This document shows positions 44,530-52,998 of a stretch of 64,000 bases of DNA, piece by piece. The stretch is from Pedobacter cryoconitis (lineage in GTDB: Bacteria > Bacteroidota > Bacteroidia > Sphingobacteriales > Sphingobacteriaceae): assembly GCF_003259615.1 (NCBI RefSeq), contig NZ_QLLR01000016.1:55443-119442 (forward strand), read 5' to 3'. The position numbers and the translations under genes were made by a program. Under the pieces are notes generated by a model. That model did no database searches. It was not told where the DNA came from and saw nothing but the letters and a program-made list of their open reading frames with translations. Every line of letters begins with the position of its first letter. Within the stretch, counting starts at the first letter, position 1.

Positions 44530-44729
44530 TATTTCGTTTTTACTTCGCTCTTTAATTCTTTTGTTTCTTTGCCTGTTTTATCTTCCTTTTCGTCAGGCAG
44601 AATCTGCACCAGACCTAAAGCTTCTTTCTCCTTTGCCTGAGAGTCCGGAAGATTAAAAACATCCCCCAAGTGCTTAAATCCGTTTGATCCGTAGCTAATG
44701 GTTGAGGCTATTGCTCTTACTTTTGCCAT
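44529..44729 (-). CDS. Small phage protein in the connector module
   Basis: 66 residues, charged, with a Lys/Glu-rich tail. The segment TISYGSNGFKHLGDVFNL resembles short proteins often found between capsid and connector genes. Its function is unknown. It shares one base with the connector gene. Confidence 0.6.
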   Translation of the reverse strand: MAKVRAIASTISYGSNGFKHLGDVFNLPDSQAKEKEALGLVQILPDEKEDKTGKETKELKSEVKTK

Positions 44730-44777
44730 AATATTAAGTTTAGATTACCCTACCTGGCTATAGGTAGGGTAACTGTA

Positions 44778-45011
44778 TTATTTAATTCCTTTTTTACTTT
44801 TACTCTGTTCCGGATCTTCAGCGTTTGCTGCTATATCCTCGGTAATAACCGACTCATCAACTGGCGGATCAATATGGTCTAAGCCTGGAGCAGCTTCAAT
44901 ATGCTCAGATAAATATCCCTGTTCTATAAGCGGAGACGCTAAATCCTTTGGGAGATCCAATGGCGTGCCCTCTTCAATTCCGCAGAAACTTTCAATTACT
45001 GTTACTTTCAT
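44778..45011 (-). CDS. Small acidic phage protein after the capsid gene
   Basis: 77 residues, beginning MKVTVIESFCGIEEGTPLDL and strongly acidic in its second half (DHIDPPVDESVITED). Its function is unknown. It lies just after the major capsid gene, where decoration or head-completion proteins occur. Confidence 0.6.
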   Translation of the reverse strand: MKVTVIESFCGIEEGTPLDLPKDLASPLIEQGYLSEHIEAAPGLDHIDPPVDESVITEDIAANAEDPEQSKSKKGIK

Positions 45012-45066
45012 TTTTTAAAAATTAGATGAGCAGAGTCGAAATTTATACTTTGCTCATTGTGAATAA

Positions 45067-46332
45067 TTAAGAAGCTGGCTTATTTAATGCTGCAAGTGCG
45101 GTGGCAAATGTTCCTTTGACAATTACTTGAGTGTCGTTTGCAGACACAAACTGCACAAGTCTCTGCTCAAGCAAGATTGTTTTCTTGTTGTTTGTAAAGT
45201 CATTGCCATCAAGTCCGATCTGAATATTAAGTTTTTCCCTGAATAGCACATTTACCGCTGTCATATCTCCTCCTAAAAACTCTCCCACTGGAACAAGTGT
45301 TGTAGGTAAAATTTTCATATTATGAACCATTAAACCACCTCCGTTAAGATCTAAATAGTCTTTATAAACTAATTCACCAGTAGTCGTCTTAATAGCCCTC
45401 ATTTTCTGAAGAGTTGTCGGGTGAATGTAGACCGCATTGGGATTTCCGAATGCCAAGTCTACCTGAGTACCTACAGCATCCAGTACATCGAACTCATTAA
45501 CAAAAGCGATACTTGCAGCCGCTCCGCCTGCAACAAAAGGCGTAGCAAAGTTCTTGACTCCGTTTAAATTATCCCCAACGTTATCCCCAGCGAACAGCCC
45601 ATCTTCTTTTTTTAATTCCAGACGCTTAGCTAAATTGTTTTGGATATAAGATATTAGCTGTGGCAAGTCGGCAAGCATTTCTGTAGTAACCTTACCATAA
45701 ACAGCTAGTTTTTTAACTACTGCTGTTTTTTCAACGTAACGAACTGATGCAGCTGGCTTCCCTGTGCCTTCCCCGATAAACAGTGGATTTCCCTGCTCGT
45801 CTGTTTCTTCGATCCACATTGCACGGTTGCCGGCTGTAGATCCAACAGTTACAGACGCAAGATAAGACTCAGTTCTGCGACGAATTGTGCTGATTATATT
45901 TGTATTATCAGTAATAGAAACCTGAGTAGTCCCAGATCCGATTGTATTACCTACGCCCATATCTATTGCGGCCTTAACCTCAATAACCAATGAAGCTGAT
46001 TGCACCCCATCGGCATCTACAATAGCTTTGATTTCTTTTTCTTGAGCCTTGAAAGCGTCAATTAGTGCCTCATTAAGAGATTTAAACCCTTCTTTTTCCT
46101 TTTTCAAGCCTCCTTGTAGCCTTGCGTCAAGATCATTTGCATGGTCTTGAGTTTCTTTGTTTGCTTTTTCGAGTGCGGCTACCTTCTTGTCAAATTCGGC
46201 CTTTTGTTCTGCTAAAGCCTTTTCGCCGTCCTCTTTGACTTTTTTTACAGCGGATTCCGCCTCTTTCTTTGCTGCCGCTTTCACTTTATCTAGCGCCTCA
46301 TTTTCTGCTTTTACTTTTTCCTCTTCAGTCAT
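45067..46332 (-). CDS. Major capsid protein, HK97 fold
   Basis: 421 residues. About 100 N-terminal residues form a charged coiled coil (the delta or scaffold region, cut by the protease). The shell domain follows: RRRTESYLASVTVGSTAGN, WIEETDEQGNPLFIGEG, VEKTAVVKKLAVYGKVTTEML, LFAGDNVGDNLNGVKNFATPF and NPNAVYIHPTTLQKMRAIKT. These are typical HK97 landmarks. The protease gene lies immediately upstream. Confidence 0.95.
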   Translation of the reverse strand: MTEEEKVKAENEALDKVKAAAKKEAESAVKKVKEDGEKALAEQKAEFDKKVAALEKANKETQDHANDLDARLQGGLKKEKEGFKSLNEALIDAFKAQEKEIKAIVDADGVQSASLVIEVKAAIDMGVGNTIGSGTTQVSITDNTNIISTIRRRTESYLASVTVGSTAGNRAMWIEETDEQGNPLFIGEGTGKPAASVRYVEKTAVVKKLAVYGKVTTEMLADLPQLISYIQNNLAKRLELKKEDGLFAGDNVGDNLNGVKNFATPFVAGGAAASIAFVNEFDVLDAVGTQVDLAFGNPNAVYIHPTTLQKMRAIKTTTGELVYKDYLDLNGGGLMVHNMKILPTTLVPVGEFLGGDMTAVNVLFREKLNIQIGLDGNDFTNNKKTILLEQRLVQFVSANDTQVIVKGTFATALAALNKPAS

Positions 46333-46344
46333 TCCCGTCCCTTC

Positions 46345-46986
46345 TTAAAAGTTTGTATTTATTAATTCGTAAATTGATTTATGCTCTGCTGTTTTAATCT
46401 CTGGTGTCTCATTATTTGATAATGTTTTCAAGATATCTTCTAGCGCAATCAGCCTTGCGTCAGAATAAGGCAGATTATACGCCTTAACCAGGAATGCTAT
46501 AAACTCCTGTGGATCTTTAGCGTTTTTAATTGATGTTGCTATAGCCCTATCATTTGCGCCCCAGCTTGTTAGAAAAGAATACTCTTTCAACTTATACTCA
46601 GTAATGATTCGGCGGTCTTTCTGATCCCTTTCCATTACACGATATCCTATGGATAAATCTGCGTTCTGGTTGTTATCATGGATTAGCTTAACGTCCCAAA
46701 ACATGTTCTTTCCGTCATCAGTATTCATATTAAACTGAGTTCCCGTTTTAAGCCCGTAAGGATCTTTAGGATCTAATAGCTTTGGTACACCAACAAGGAT
46801 AGTTTGATTGTGATTTTTGTAAACCCGAATACGTTTAAAATCCTCCTTAACAGTCTTTACGAATGAATCCTGATGTGATATGTCTTTATCACTGTCCTCA
46901 TTGCCATAAGCATTCGCATATGCTTCAACATACCCCAGAGTGTCATCGACTTCTTTGACCTCAGTACTTAATTTCTTCGTTTCCAT
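46345..46986 (-). CDS. Prohead maturation protease (HK97, U35 family)
   Basis: 213 residues. His in RVYKNHNQTILVG and Ser in ADLSIGYRV are the likely catalytic residues, with YKLKEYSFLTSWGANDRA after them. It cleaves the capsid delta region during maturation. GTGAGGGGGATAA precedes the ATG. A long 232-base leader separates it from the portal gene and holds a late-promoter candidate. Confidence 0.9.
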   Translation of the reverse strand: METKKLSTEVKEVDDTLGYVEAYANAYGNEDSDKDISHQDSFVKTVKEDFKRIRVYKNHNQTILVGVPKLLDPKDPYGLKTGTQFNMNTDDGKNMFWDVKLIHDNNQNADLSIGYRVMERDQKDRRIITEYKLKEYSFLTSWGANDRAIATSIKNAKDPQEFIAFLVKAYNLPYSDARLIALEDILKTLSNNETPEIKTAEHKSIYELINTNF

Positions 46987-46996
46987 TTATCCCCCC

Positions 46997-47150
46997 TCAC
47001 TAATCCATCACACAAAGAAAAAGGGCATACAGCGGTGCAAATCTCTCTCACTAATCTCTCTCTATTGCCCTTCCGTATACCCTTCTATCTTAACCTAAAA
47101 CCACCAACCTCAACAAATCCCGACCCTTCGTCACTAACCTCTCTCACTAA
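46997..47150 (-). repeat. Four TTAGTGA heptamers in the protease leader
   Basis: On the minus strand TTAGTGA, usually followed by GAGAG or GGGGG, occurs at 46997-47003, 47048-47054, 47131-47137 and 47144-47150. A fifth copy lies just upstream of the small terminase gene (50700-50706). The stretch is otherwise non-coding. Confidence 0.6.
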
Positions 47151-47157
47151 TCTTCCA

Positions 47158-47202
47158 CTAAGGTAAATCAACAGCTGCGAACAAAAAAAAATAATTACTC
47201 TG
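47158..47202 (-). promoter_or_regulatory. Candidate phage late promoter 2 (protease-to-tape-measure block)
   Basis: On the minus strand, CAGAGTAATTATTTTTTTT followed by T, then GTTCG and, at the same distance as in site 1, TACCTTAG. It lies about 170 bases upstream of the protease gene and right after the portal gene. Confidence 0.65.
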
Positions 47203-47218
47203 AATTGTATTTCGCTCA

Positions 47219-48661
47219 TTAAACTACCGGAATAACAGGTTCTAAGGGAGGTTTCTCATTTTGATTACTTCTGCTTCTGTTGATATCTAGTTCTTTAATC
47301 CTGCTTAATGGGATTAGGTTGGCTTCAATGTAGATTTCATTCATTTCTGGCATTGGATCATCGTCCCATCCAAAAACACCACGTTTCTCATTCTCTCTTA
47401 AACGTGGTTTACCGTATATCTCCATTAACAACTTGTAATCTGGTTTTAATTCCGGATAACATTCGGTATCGAAGCACAGATGTAAGTTTTCATCTTCATA
47501 TTGTGGTAATATCCAGGTTGATAGTTTGCTTGTAAACTCCATTTGATCCGGCAAGATGACATTTGTCACCAACGCTTTATAAGCTTGCTCCTGGTTATTG
47601 AAACTACTACCGCTTTTATCGCCGACAAGTAACGGATCAACCCCAAATAAAGAGGCTGTCTTGCCTCTATCTGCTACGTCGCCAGCCAATAACTCAAGAT
47701 CAACAGGACTTTCCCCTATTTTGGTAGCCTTTACATTTCCATTTGTAGCAGTAATGTTCATAAAGTTCTCTTCACCACGGATATTTTCAATTATCCTTTC
47801 ATTGATTAAATCAATCTGTGTCTGAGTCAATGGCTCGTTGTTGCCGCTTGAATCACCGCTCAACAAATAAGCACTTCCACCGTTCTTATATGCTTTTGTT
47901 TGGGCTGTTTGGTTTGCTTCGTTCCTTGTTAATGTTTTAGTGCCTGGTTTTAACGGACTGAACCCTCTTAACTGAGTTCCGTTATGATCCCAATGAGGAT
48001 TCCAGGTCTTCATGTGCATAATGTTTTCAGCGGGTATCTCGATTGAATAATCGCCCATCATGAACTTGTAACCTCTTATCGGCTTCAGGTAATTACCAGA
48101 AAAGACCGGAACAACTAAATGTGCTGGTAACACGTGAAGCTCTGTAAATCTTCCAGCATCCCTTCCGGATAATGGAGCAATGCCATAAATGAACGTTTCG
48201 CCAAGTAGTTTGTAAAACCCAAATGCAGCTTCAATAAACTCTGTTCTGGTTTGGTAAGAGTTTGGGTTTTCAAGCAAGTCTAATAACGGGTGGCTATCTA
48301 ATTCCTCTAAAGCCAGCGCTTTATACCTTAGCGCCTCAATTCGGTGAGAATCATCCTTTGATCTAATAAACTGGTCAAACCGAGTAAACGCCTTTTTATC
48401 CTTCTTCTTACTTAGAATATAATTTGGAATCTTCGCCTTATTCAGGTACACACGCATAACAGAAAAAACATGCTCGTTACCGCTATACCCTTTATCCACA
48501 TAGGTCTCTCCAGTTTGATCAAACCAATTGACTGCTCCAGCACCCATGTACTTATAAAACGCTTTAAATAACTCGTTGTCAACAACTGCATGACCTACCG
48601 CACTTTGACTTGCGTCCTTTAAGACCGAAGTCTTTTTGCTTTTAAAATTAAACCATCCCAT
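47219..48661 (-). CDS. Portal protein (HK97 family)
   Basis: 480 residues. Seen: EHVFSVMRVYLNKAKIPNYIL, HPLLDLLENPNSYQTRTEFIEA (quoted here in two parts: HPLLDLLENPNSY and QTRTEFIEA), ENIMHMKTWNPHWD, GFSPLKPGTKTLTRNEA and SLFGVDPLLVGDKSGSSFNN. These are the usual landmarks of HK97-type portals, the ring through which DNA enters the head. GAGGGGGATA lies before the ATG. Confidence 0.92.
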   Translation of the reverse strand: MGWFNFKSKKTSVLKDASQSAVGHAVVDNELFKAFYKYMGAGAVNWFDQTGETYVDKGYSGNEHVFSVMRVYLNKAKIPNYILSKKKDKKAFTRFDQFIRSKDDSHRIEALRYKALALEELDSHPLLDLLENPNSYQTRTEFIEAAFGFYKLLGETFIYGIAPLSGRDAGRFTELHVLPAHLVVPVFSGNYLKPIRGYKFMMGDYSIEIPAENIMHMKTWNPHWDHNGTQLRGFSPLKPGTKTLTRNEANQTAQTKAYKNGGSAYLLSGDSSGNNEPLTQTQIDLINERIIENIRGEENFMNITATNGNVKATKIGESPVDLELLAGDVADRGKTASLFGVDPLLVGDKSGSSFNNQEQAYKALVTNVILPDQMEFTSKLSTWILPQYEDENLHLCFDTECYPELKPDYKLLMEIYGKPRLRENEKRGVFGWDDDPMPEMNEIYIEANLIPLSRIKELDINRSRSNQNEKPPLEPVIPVV

Positions 48662-48691
48662 CTAAATATCCCCCTCTTCTATTTAATTTTT

Positions 48692-50206
48692 CTATTTTAC
48701 GTATAGTGTAAAGGCCGCCTTTAAGTTAAACCGCTCCCTCATCATAAATTGATCAAGCAAATCGGGAGACTGCCCATTAAGCTTAACCTTCATTTCTGCT
48801 TTTTTGATGATCTTTAACTTACCGTCTGCATCCGCATTAGCTCGCTTAATTGCCTTTCTTTCGTACATAAACCTCTGTCTTACAGTCATTTTATCATCAT
48901 ACATCATGTTAGCTACTTTCTCAGATATCTTATAGTTGCCAGCTAATACATTTGCCCCACTCCGGTAGTAGCATTGAGTCTTTAGGTTCTCATAATTCTC
49001 AGGAGTCTTACGCTCTGCTGATGTTGTTGCATCTGGATTAGGTAGTGGTGTACCATTGTTTATGAAAGGTATTGCCCCAACAATAAAGCCATCTACAAAG
49101 CCACCCACACCGTCATTGTCATATGTGATGTGCTGGTTTTGAACCTTGTTTTCAACTGCCAGCTTCTTTATCCCTTCAATGACCTCTTTGCCGTCACTCT
49201 TATTCATTATTAATAAGTCTATCAGCTCCATTCCCTCCCACGCTCCTGCTATAAACTTATCAGATCCTTTAAGAGCAATGTCAGCAGTTATGTACCTACC
49301 AGTTTTGTCAACTTCATACATGTTATTAAACATACCGCAGAACGCACTATAGTCATATACGTCATTATCTGATATGACAATCTTCCAATTACCATACAAT
49401 AGTGCGCTTTGTGTTTCCTTATCCTGCGAAATCAAGTTACCCAGGTAAGCCGGGTTTGTTTTTAATAGCTCTTTATTATCATATATATCGCCAAATACAT
49501 AAGTAACCGATTTAATAAACTCCCTAGGGTCTATGCCCGACCTTGATACGATTGGTTCAAGTATATGCCAGGCTTTTTCGATAACCTCCTGCTCTGTGTC
49601 TCCCCATATATAATCATTCCCGTCAACAACCAGATAGCGAACTACAGCATCCCGTTCCGGAATAGGGAACCCGGTCTCTTGATCAATCCACCATGATATT
49701 AACTCTGCAACCCAACTTTCAGGGTCAGGATTGCACGTGGCTCTAACCCTTGGCTTAACTCCGCACACGGAACGATTACGGGTTAACAGGTAGAAGAACA
49801 TCTTTTTTGTAAAGTGCGTTAACTCATCAAAACCAATAAATGGAATTTGAGATCCTTGCCAGTCTAAAACATTCTTCTCATATTCAATATGGGAAAACTT
49901 AATCTTTGCGCCTTTTGGAAACACCCATTCAAGATTACTCTCTCTTGGCACAGCCTTAAGGTGTGGAAACAACAACATACTAGTGTCCCATAGACCGCCC
50001 TCATTCCTTATTTGTGGGCTTGTTCTTCTGAAGATCACCCCACCGAACCCTTTTACATCGATGTCAGGAATAGGGTCTAACAGCAAACAGAAAGTCTTGC
50101 CTGAACCTGCGCTTCCACCACCAATAACAATATCAGCCGAAGAGCTAAGCGCTTTCATTTGATACCCTTCTTGAGGTTCTATAACATTATACTCTACTGC
50201 GGCCAT
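48692..50206 (-). CDS. terL: Terminase large subunit
   Basis: 504 residues. ATPase part: Walker A GGGSAGSGKTFCLLL (about residues 29-43), Walker B/coupling region PFIGFDELTHF and TRNRSVCGVKPRVRATCNPDP. Nuclease part: TADIALKGSDKFIAGAW and YDNDGVGGFVDGF with RNase H-like acidic residues. It packages DNA through the portal. It overlaps the small subunit gene by 20 bases. Confidence 0.93.
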   Translation of the reverse strand: MAAVEYNVIEPQEGYQMKALSSSADIVIGGGSAGSGKTFCLLLDPIPDIDVKGFGGVIFRRTSPQIRNEGGLWDTSMLLFPHLKAVPRESNLEWVFPKGAKIKFSHIEYEKNVLDWQGSQIPFIGFDELTHFTKKMFFYLLTRNRSVCGVKPRVRATCNPDPESWVAELISWWIDQETGFPIPERDAVVRYLVVDGNDYIWGDTEQEVIEKAWHILEPIVSRSGIDPREFIKSVTYVFGDIYDNKELLKTNPAYLGNLISQDKETQSALLYGNWKIVISDNDVYDYSAFCGMFNNMYEVDKTGRYITADIALKGSDKFIAGAWEGMELIDLLIMNKSDGKEVIEGIKKLAVENKVQNQHITYDNDGVGGFVDGFIVGAIPFINNGTPLPNPDATTSAERKTPENYENLKTQCYYRSGANVLAGNYKISEKVANMMYDDKMTVRQRFMYERKAIKRANADADGKLKIIKKAEMKVKLNGQSPDLLDQFMMRERFNLKAAFTLYVK

Positions 50207-50690
50207 TGTCTGGCAATCTGAATACCGTTACTAAAGGCACATCTTTGTTGTCCTCGTCTGTCACCCCTATTTCTTGCTTATCTCTCCATTTTTTAGGCTG
50301 ACGGTTCTTTAACCAAAATATAGCAGCAGTCGTATCAGGAGGATAGTGCTTAGTCAGCTTAGTTTCAATAATTTCCCCCTCAAACATCTTTATATCGACA
50401 TCCGGGTGCTGGTATCCATTAGCCCGTTGAAAGAGCTTTGAAGCTACTGTTGCGTCAGCAGTTTCCTTCCCCTTTTTTATGGACTCCATAAATGAAGGGA
50501 ATTCCTTCTTCCATACATTCAACGCAGACTCTGAAATCTCAAAGTATTTAGCAAGCTCGGCATCAACCGCTCCTAATAGACAATAATTATAGGCAAGCTT
50601 GTTATAAGCTACCTTGTATTTTGTCGGTCTGCCCGCTTTCAGCTTCTTAGGCGGTATTGATTTACTTTTGTCGATTGTTTTCCCCATCAC
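50187..50690 (-). CDS. terS: Terminase small subunit
   Basis: 167 residues. A basic N-terminus with AGRPTKY is followed by an HTH-like region (CLLGAVDAELAKYFEISESALNVWKKEFP) and a C-terminal part ending TTAAIFWLKNRQPKKWRDKQ, the standard small-terminase ending. It recognises the packaging start. AAGGAG lies before its ATG. Confidence 0.88.
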   Translation of the reverse strand: MMGKTIDKSKSIPPKKLKAGRPTKYKVAYNKLAYNYCLLGAVDAELAKYFEISESALNVWKKEFPSFMESIKKGKETADATVASKLFQRANGYQHPDVDIKMFEGEIIETKLTKHYPPDTTAAIFWLKNRQPKKWRDKQEIGVTDEDNKDVPLVTVFRLPDNGRSRV

Positions 50691-50715
50691 TTCTCCTTGT
50701 CACTAATCTCAGCTG

Positions 50716-50760
50716 TAAAAATACCCGTACCCGATCAGACTAAAAAAAATAATTACTCTG
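50716..50760 (-). promoter_or_regulatory. Candidate phage late promoter 3 (terminase-portal block)
   Basis: On the minus strand, CAGAGTAATTATTTTTTTT followed by AG, then, at the same 30-base offset as sites 1 and 2, TATTTTTA. Downstream sequence is unrelated to the other sites, so the conserved parts stand out. It lies 26 bases upstream of the small terminase start. Confidence 0.65.
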
Positions 50761-50920
50761 ACTTTTATATCACTCATAGTTAAAGATCTAACGAAAGCAG
50801 TGCGGAGCTTAGAATCTATGGGATATATTCTGAAATTATAATATGTGAGCTAAAACGATAATCTGCAAATTACCTTAGTTTAATTACTAATAATATTAGC
50901 ATTTTACACTTATTTGTGTA

Positions 50921-50928
50921 TAGCTTTG
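50921..50928 (+). promoter_or_regulatory. -7 element for the plus-strand accessory genes
   Basis: TAGCTTTG, a perfect TAnnTTTG, ends 5 bases before the ATG at 50934. The mRNA may start at or near the A of the ATG and thus be leaderless. Confidence 0.45.
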
Positions 50929-50933
50929 AGATT

Positions 50934-51293
50934 ATGGGGGTTAGTCACTACGGAAGACAGAAAGGAGATAATGTAAGGTTAAGGCCACTTGTTAAGGACG
51001 CATTGACAACTAAGTGCTGGCTATTTGATAAAGTGACTAGCGAATGGTGGTTGCCGTGGGAATTTGAAGACCGTTATTTTGATAAGGAGCTTTGTAATCA
51101 TGATATTGATGAATTGCTTGAAAACGTTGTCGTCCGCCCTTTTGATTCTGGAGTTAAAGCTGCTGAAAAACAGATTATAAACGCCGGAATAGAGTATTCA
51201 AGAATGATCATCGATTTAAAAAACAAGCTGGAGGCTTTTAAACTGAAAGATCAGGCATACCGGGAAGGATTAAAACAAAGGGGGTTCAAATAA
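50934..51293 (+). CDS. Phage accessory protein, unknown
   Basis: 119 residues from the ATG at 50934. An upstream GTG at 50916 is in frame but lies at the promoter's -7 element. Trp-rich middle (KCWLFDKVTSEWWLPWEFEDRYF) in two parts: KCWLFDKV and SEWWLPWEFEDRYF. The C-terminal helix is charged. I do not recognise a family. It is on the opposite strand to the late genes, beside the repressor, so it may be expressed in the lysogen. Confidence 0.65.
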   Translation: MGVSHYGRQKGDNVRLRPLVKDALTTKCWLFDKVTSEWWLPWEFEDRYFDKELCNHDIDELLENVVVRPFDSGVKAAEKQIINAGIEYSRMIIDLKNKLEAFKLKDQAYREGLKQRGFK

Positions 51294-51315
51294 TGTTATC
51301 TTACAAACAACTATC

Positions 51316-51537
51316 ATGGAGCCATTTATCATTAATCTAGCCAATAATGTTCAGTACTCGGTTACTCCTGTTTATCAGGATGGGGCAGAGCTTTCTTATC
51401 AACTATCAATAGACGGCAAACCTCAGGGTTCTATTACGCCATTTTTAGAAGATATTGGCCTAACCTGGCGATCAGACGATATAGATCCGCTAATCGTAGA
51501 TGAAATTGGAGAACTCATTGAAGATCATGAAGAATAA
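51316..51537 (+). CDS. Small phage accessory protein, unknown
   Basis: 73 residues, acidic: beta-like N-terminus (FIINLANNVQYSVTPVYQDG) and ISPFLEDIG-like segment ITPFLEDIGLTW. It follows the previous plus-strand gene by 22 bases and probably shares its promoter. No function can be given. Confidence 0.65.
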   Translation: MEPFIINLANNVQYSVTPVYQDGAELSYQLSIDGKPQGSITPFLEDIGLTWRSDDIDPLIVDEIGELIEDHEE

Positions 51538-51567
51538 AAAAGCCCCGAACTGCTAGGTATCGAGGCT
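51535..51567 (-). terminator. Terminator of the small minus-strand gene at 51591
   Basis: Stem AGCCCCGA / TCGAGGCT (one mismatch) with an 11-base loop, followed on the minus strand by six T. It also lies at the end of the plus-strand pair and may act on both. Confidence 0.65.
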
Positions 51568-51590
51568 CCAATTATGGTGCGTCATTATCG

Positions 51591-51902
51591 TTAATTCGGT
51601 GTCTTTTTTTTATTGTGTAACCTTGACCAAGCGGCGACCAACTCCAACTCTCCGGCAGTAATATTTCGCCAATGAACAGGCTGATTTTCATCACCAGGCA
51701 GCCACCTAACCACGTCAGCCATGATACAATGAATTATAACACTCTCCCCATTCACGTCATCATTTACCTGTTCATAAACAGCTTGCTCAATCGCATTATA
51801 ATATCCATTACGCCATTTTCCGTATAATTCCTCAACTGAAATCTGAAATTGTATGAACTGTTTATCAGCTGGTAGACAGTCTGGATCAGGGTTTATTTCC
51901 AT
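51591..51902 (-). CDS. Phage protein of unknown function
   Basis: 103 residues, acidic and aromatic (EELYGKWRNGYYNAIEQAVYE, quoted in parts: EELYGKWRNGYY and IEQAVYE). No known motif. It is a single gene, divergent from the repressor. The operator-like dyad at 51935-51954 lies between the two starts. Confidence 0.6.
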   Translation of the reverse strand: MEINPDPDCLPADKQFIQFQISVEELYGKWRNGYYNAIEQAVYEQVNDDVNGESVIIHCIMADVVRWLPGDENQPVHWRNITAGELELVAAWSRLHNKKKTPN

Positions 51903-51934
51903 AATTCTGAATTTAGTAGGCTAAAAATAATAAA

Positions 51935-51954
51935 TTATGTATTTAAACACATAA
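51935..51954. promoter_or_regulatory. Operator-like dyad upstream of the Xre repressor gene
   Basis: TTATGT-ATTTAAAC-ACATAA, a 20-bp inverted repeat with one mismatched pair. It lies 37 bases before the repressor ATG and 32 bases before the divergent gene. It is a likely autoregulatory site. Confidence 0.55.
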
Positions 51955-51991
51955 CAATTCCAAAATAATTTACATTCTTTAGTACCCTCCG

Positions 51992-52231
51992 ATGAAAAAA
52001 GAAGGGTTAAAAACAGAAGAAGTAGACGGGACGATGATCATCGTCGGGAAGAATATTGTTAAATTTCGAAAACTAAAAGGATTATCTGCTGAAAGGCTTG
52101 GAATATTGTGTGATGTTGAGCAGGCATCAATTAGTAAATATGAAAACGGGAAAGTTTGGCCGAATTTAAAAACACTCTCCAAGATTGCCTCTGCACTAGG
52201 AATTAAAATTGTTCAACTCTTTGAAGATTAA
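51992..52231 (+). CDS. Xre-family HTH repressor (CI-like candidate)
   Basis: 79 residues, mostly one HTH domain: IVKFRKLKGLSAERLGILCDV, then EQASISKYENGKVWPNLKTL and IASALGIKIVQLFED, the standard Xre/Cro-CI layout. It has no dimerisation or protease-sensitive C-terminal domain. Its strand, opposite to the lytic genes, and the dyad upstream fit a lysogeny regulator. It may share control with the regulator at 59394. Confidence 0.85.
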   Translation: MKKEGLKTEEVDGTMIIVGKNIVKFRKLKGLSAERLGILCDVEQASISKYENGKVWPNLKTLSKIASALGIKIVQLFED

Positions 52232-52360
52232 TTGAACATTGAAAAAAGGCCTTTATTTGGAGTTGGTGCATATTAATTAACAGAAAGCATATACATTTAG
52301 GTTATTCACAACGTAATACTCATAATTAAATTATATTTGAGCAAAACTAAATAACCAAAT

Positions 52361-52882
52361 ATGAATGAAATTCTACTATCAATTCTAACAGGACTCATTT
52401 CAGGAGTAATCTCATCCTTATTATTTTTCTGGATCATCTCTCGGATGAGGCCTAAAATGAGCATATCCACGGCTATCTGCAAGGGAGTAGATTCAGTCGG
52501 CACATTTTATGGCTTTAAAATACTGAACAATTCTAAGTACAATGTACTAGATTTAAAGATAGAAGTAATTTTAAAAAAGCCATTCAATTCTAATGGTGGC
52601 GCAAACCATAGCAATGTTTGGATAGAATTAAAAAGAGATGGTATAATTCAGTTTCCAAGATACAGAAAAGATGACAAGTCAGCAGGTTATGCTCTTATTG
52701 TAGCCACAAGAGACAACCTTGATGCTTTATGGTGTGATGACGCTCAGTCATTAGAGGTGATCGTTCATGGGAAACACTCATTTAGCGGAATATCCAAATC
52801 TTTTACTCAAAATTATTACACTAAAAAGAGCTGTATTAAAGAGGGAATTTTTAATTTTGGCCAGACATTTGAGATATCTTAA
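52361..52882 (+). CDS. Membrane-anchored prophage cargo protein, unknown
   Basis: 173 residues. One N-terminal membrane helix (ILLSILTGLISGVISSLLFF) is followed by a basic RMRPK that should keep the rest in the cytoplasm. The main domain is beta-rich (FYGFKILNNSKYNVLDLKI, YALIVATRDNLDALW). It lies downstream of the repressor on the plus strand and ends at a strong terminator, a common place for superinfection-exclusion or defence genes. No family is recognised, so that role is only a suggestion. Confidence 0.7.
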   Translation: MNEILLSILTGLISGVISSLLFFWIISRMRPKMSISTAICKGVDSVGTFYGFKILNNSKYNVLDLKIEVILKKPFNSNGGANHSNVWIELKRDGIIQFPRYRKDDKSAGYALIVATRDNLDALWCDDAQSLEVIVHGKHSFSGISKSFTQNYYTKKSCIKEGIFNFGQTFEIS

Positions 52883-52972
52883 ATATAATTGATATATTTA
52901 ATAACAATCAAAACATGCAGTTATGAAAAGTAAAGACACGGTTTTAATCTAAACAACGGCTAACAAAAATTT

Positions 52973-52998
52973 AAGCCCACCTTGTGTGGGCTTTTTTT
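52973..52998 (+). terminator. Terminator of the plus-strand repressor/cargo region
   Basis: Stem AAGCCCAC / GTGGGCTT (8 bp), loop CTTGT and a run of seven T. It ends at the stop codon of the convergent HNH gene. Confidence 0.85.
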
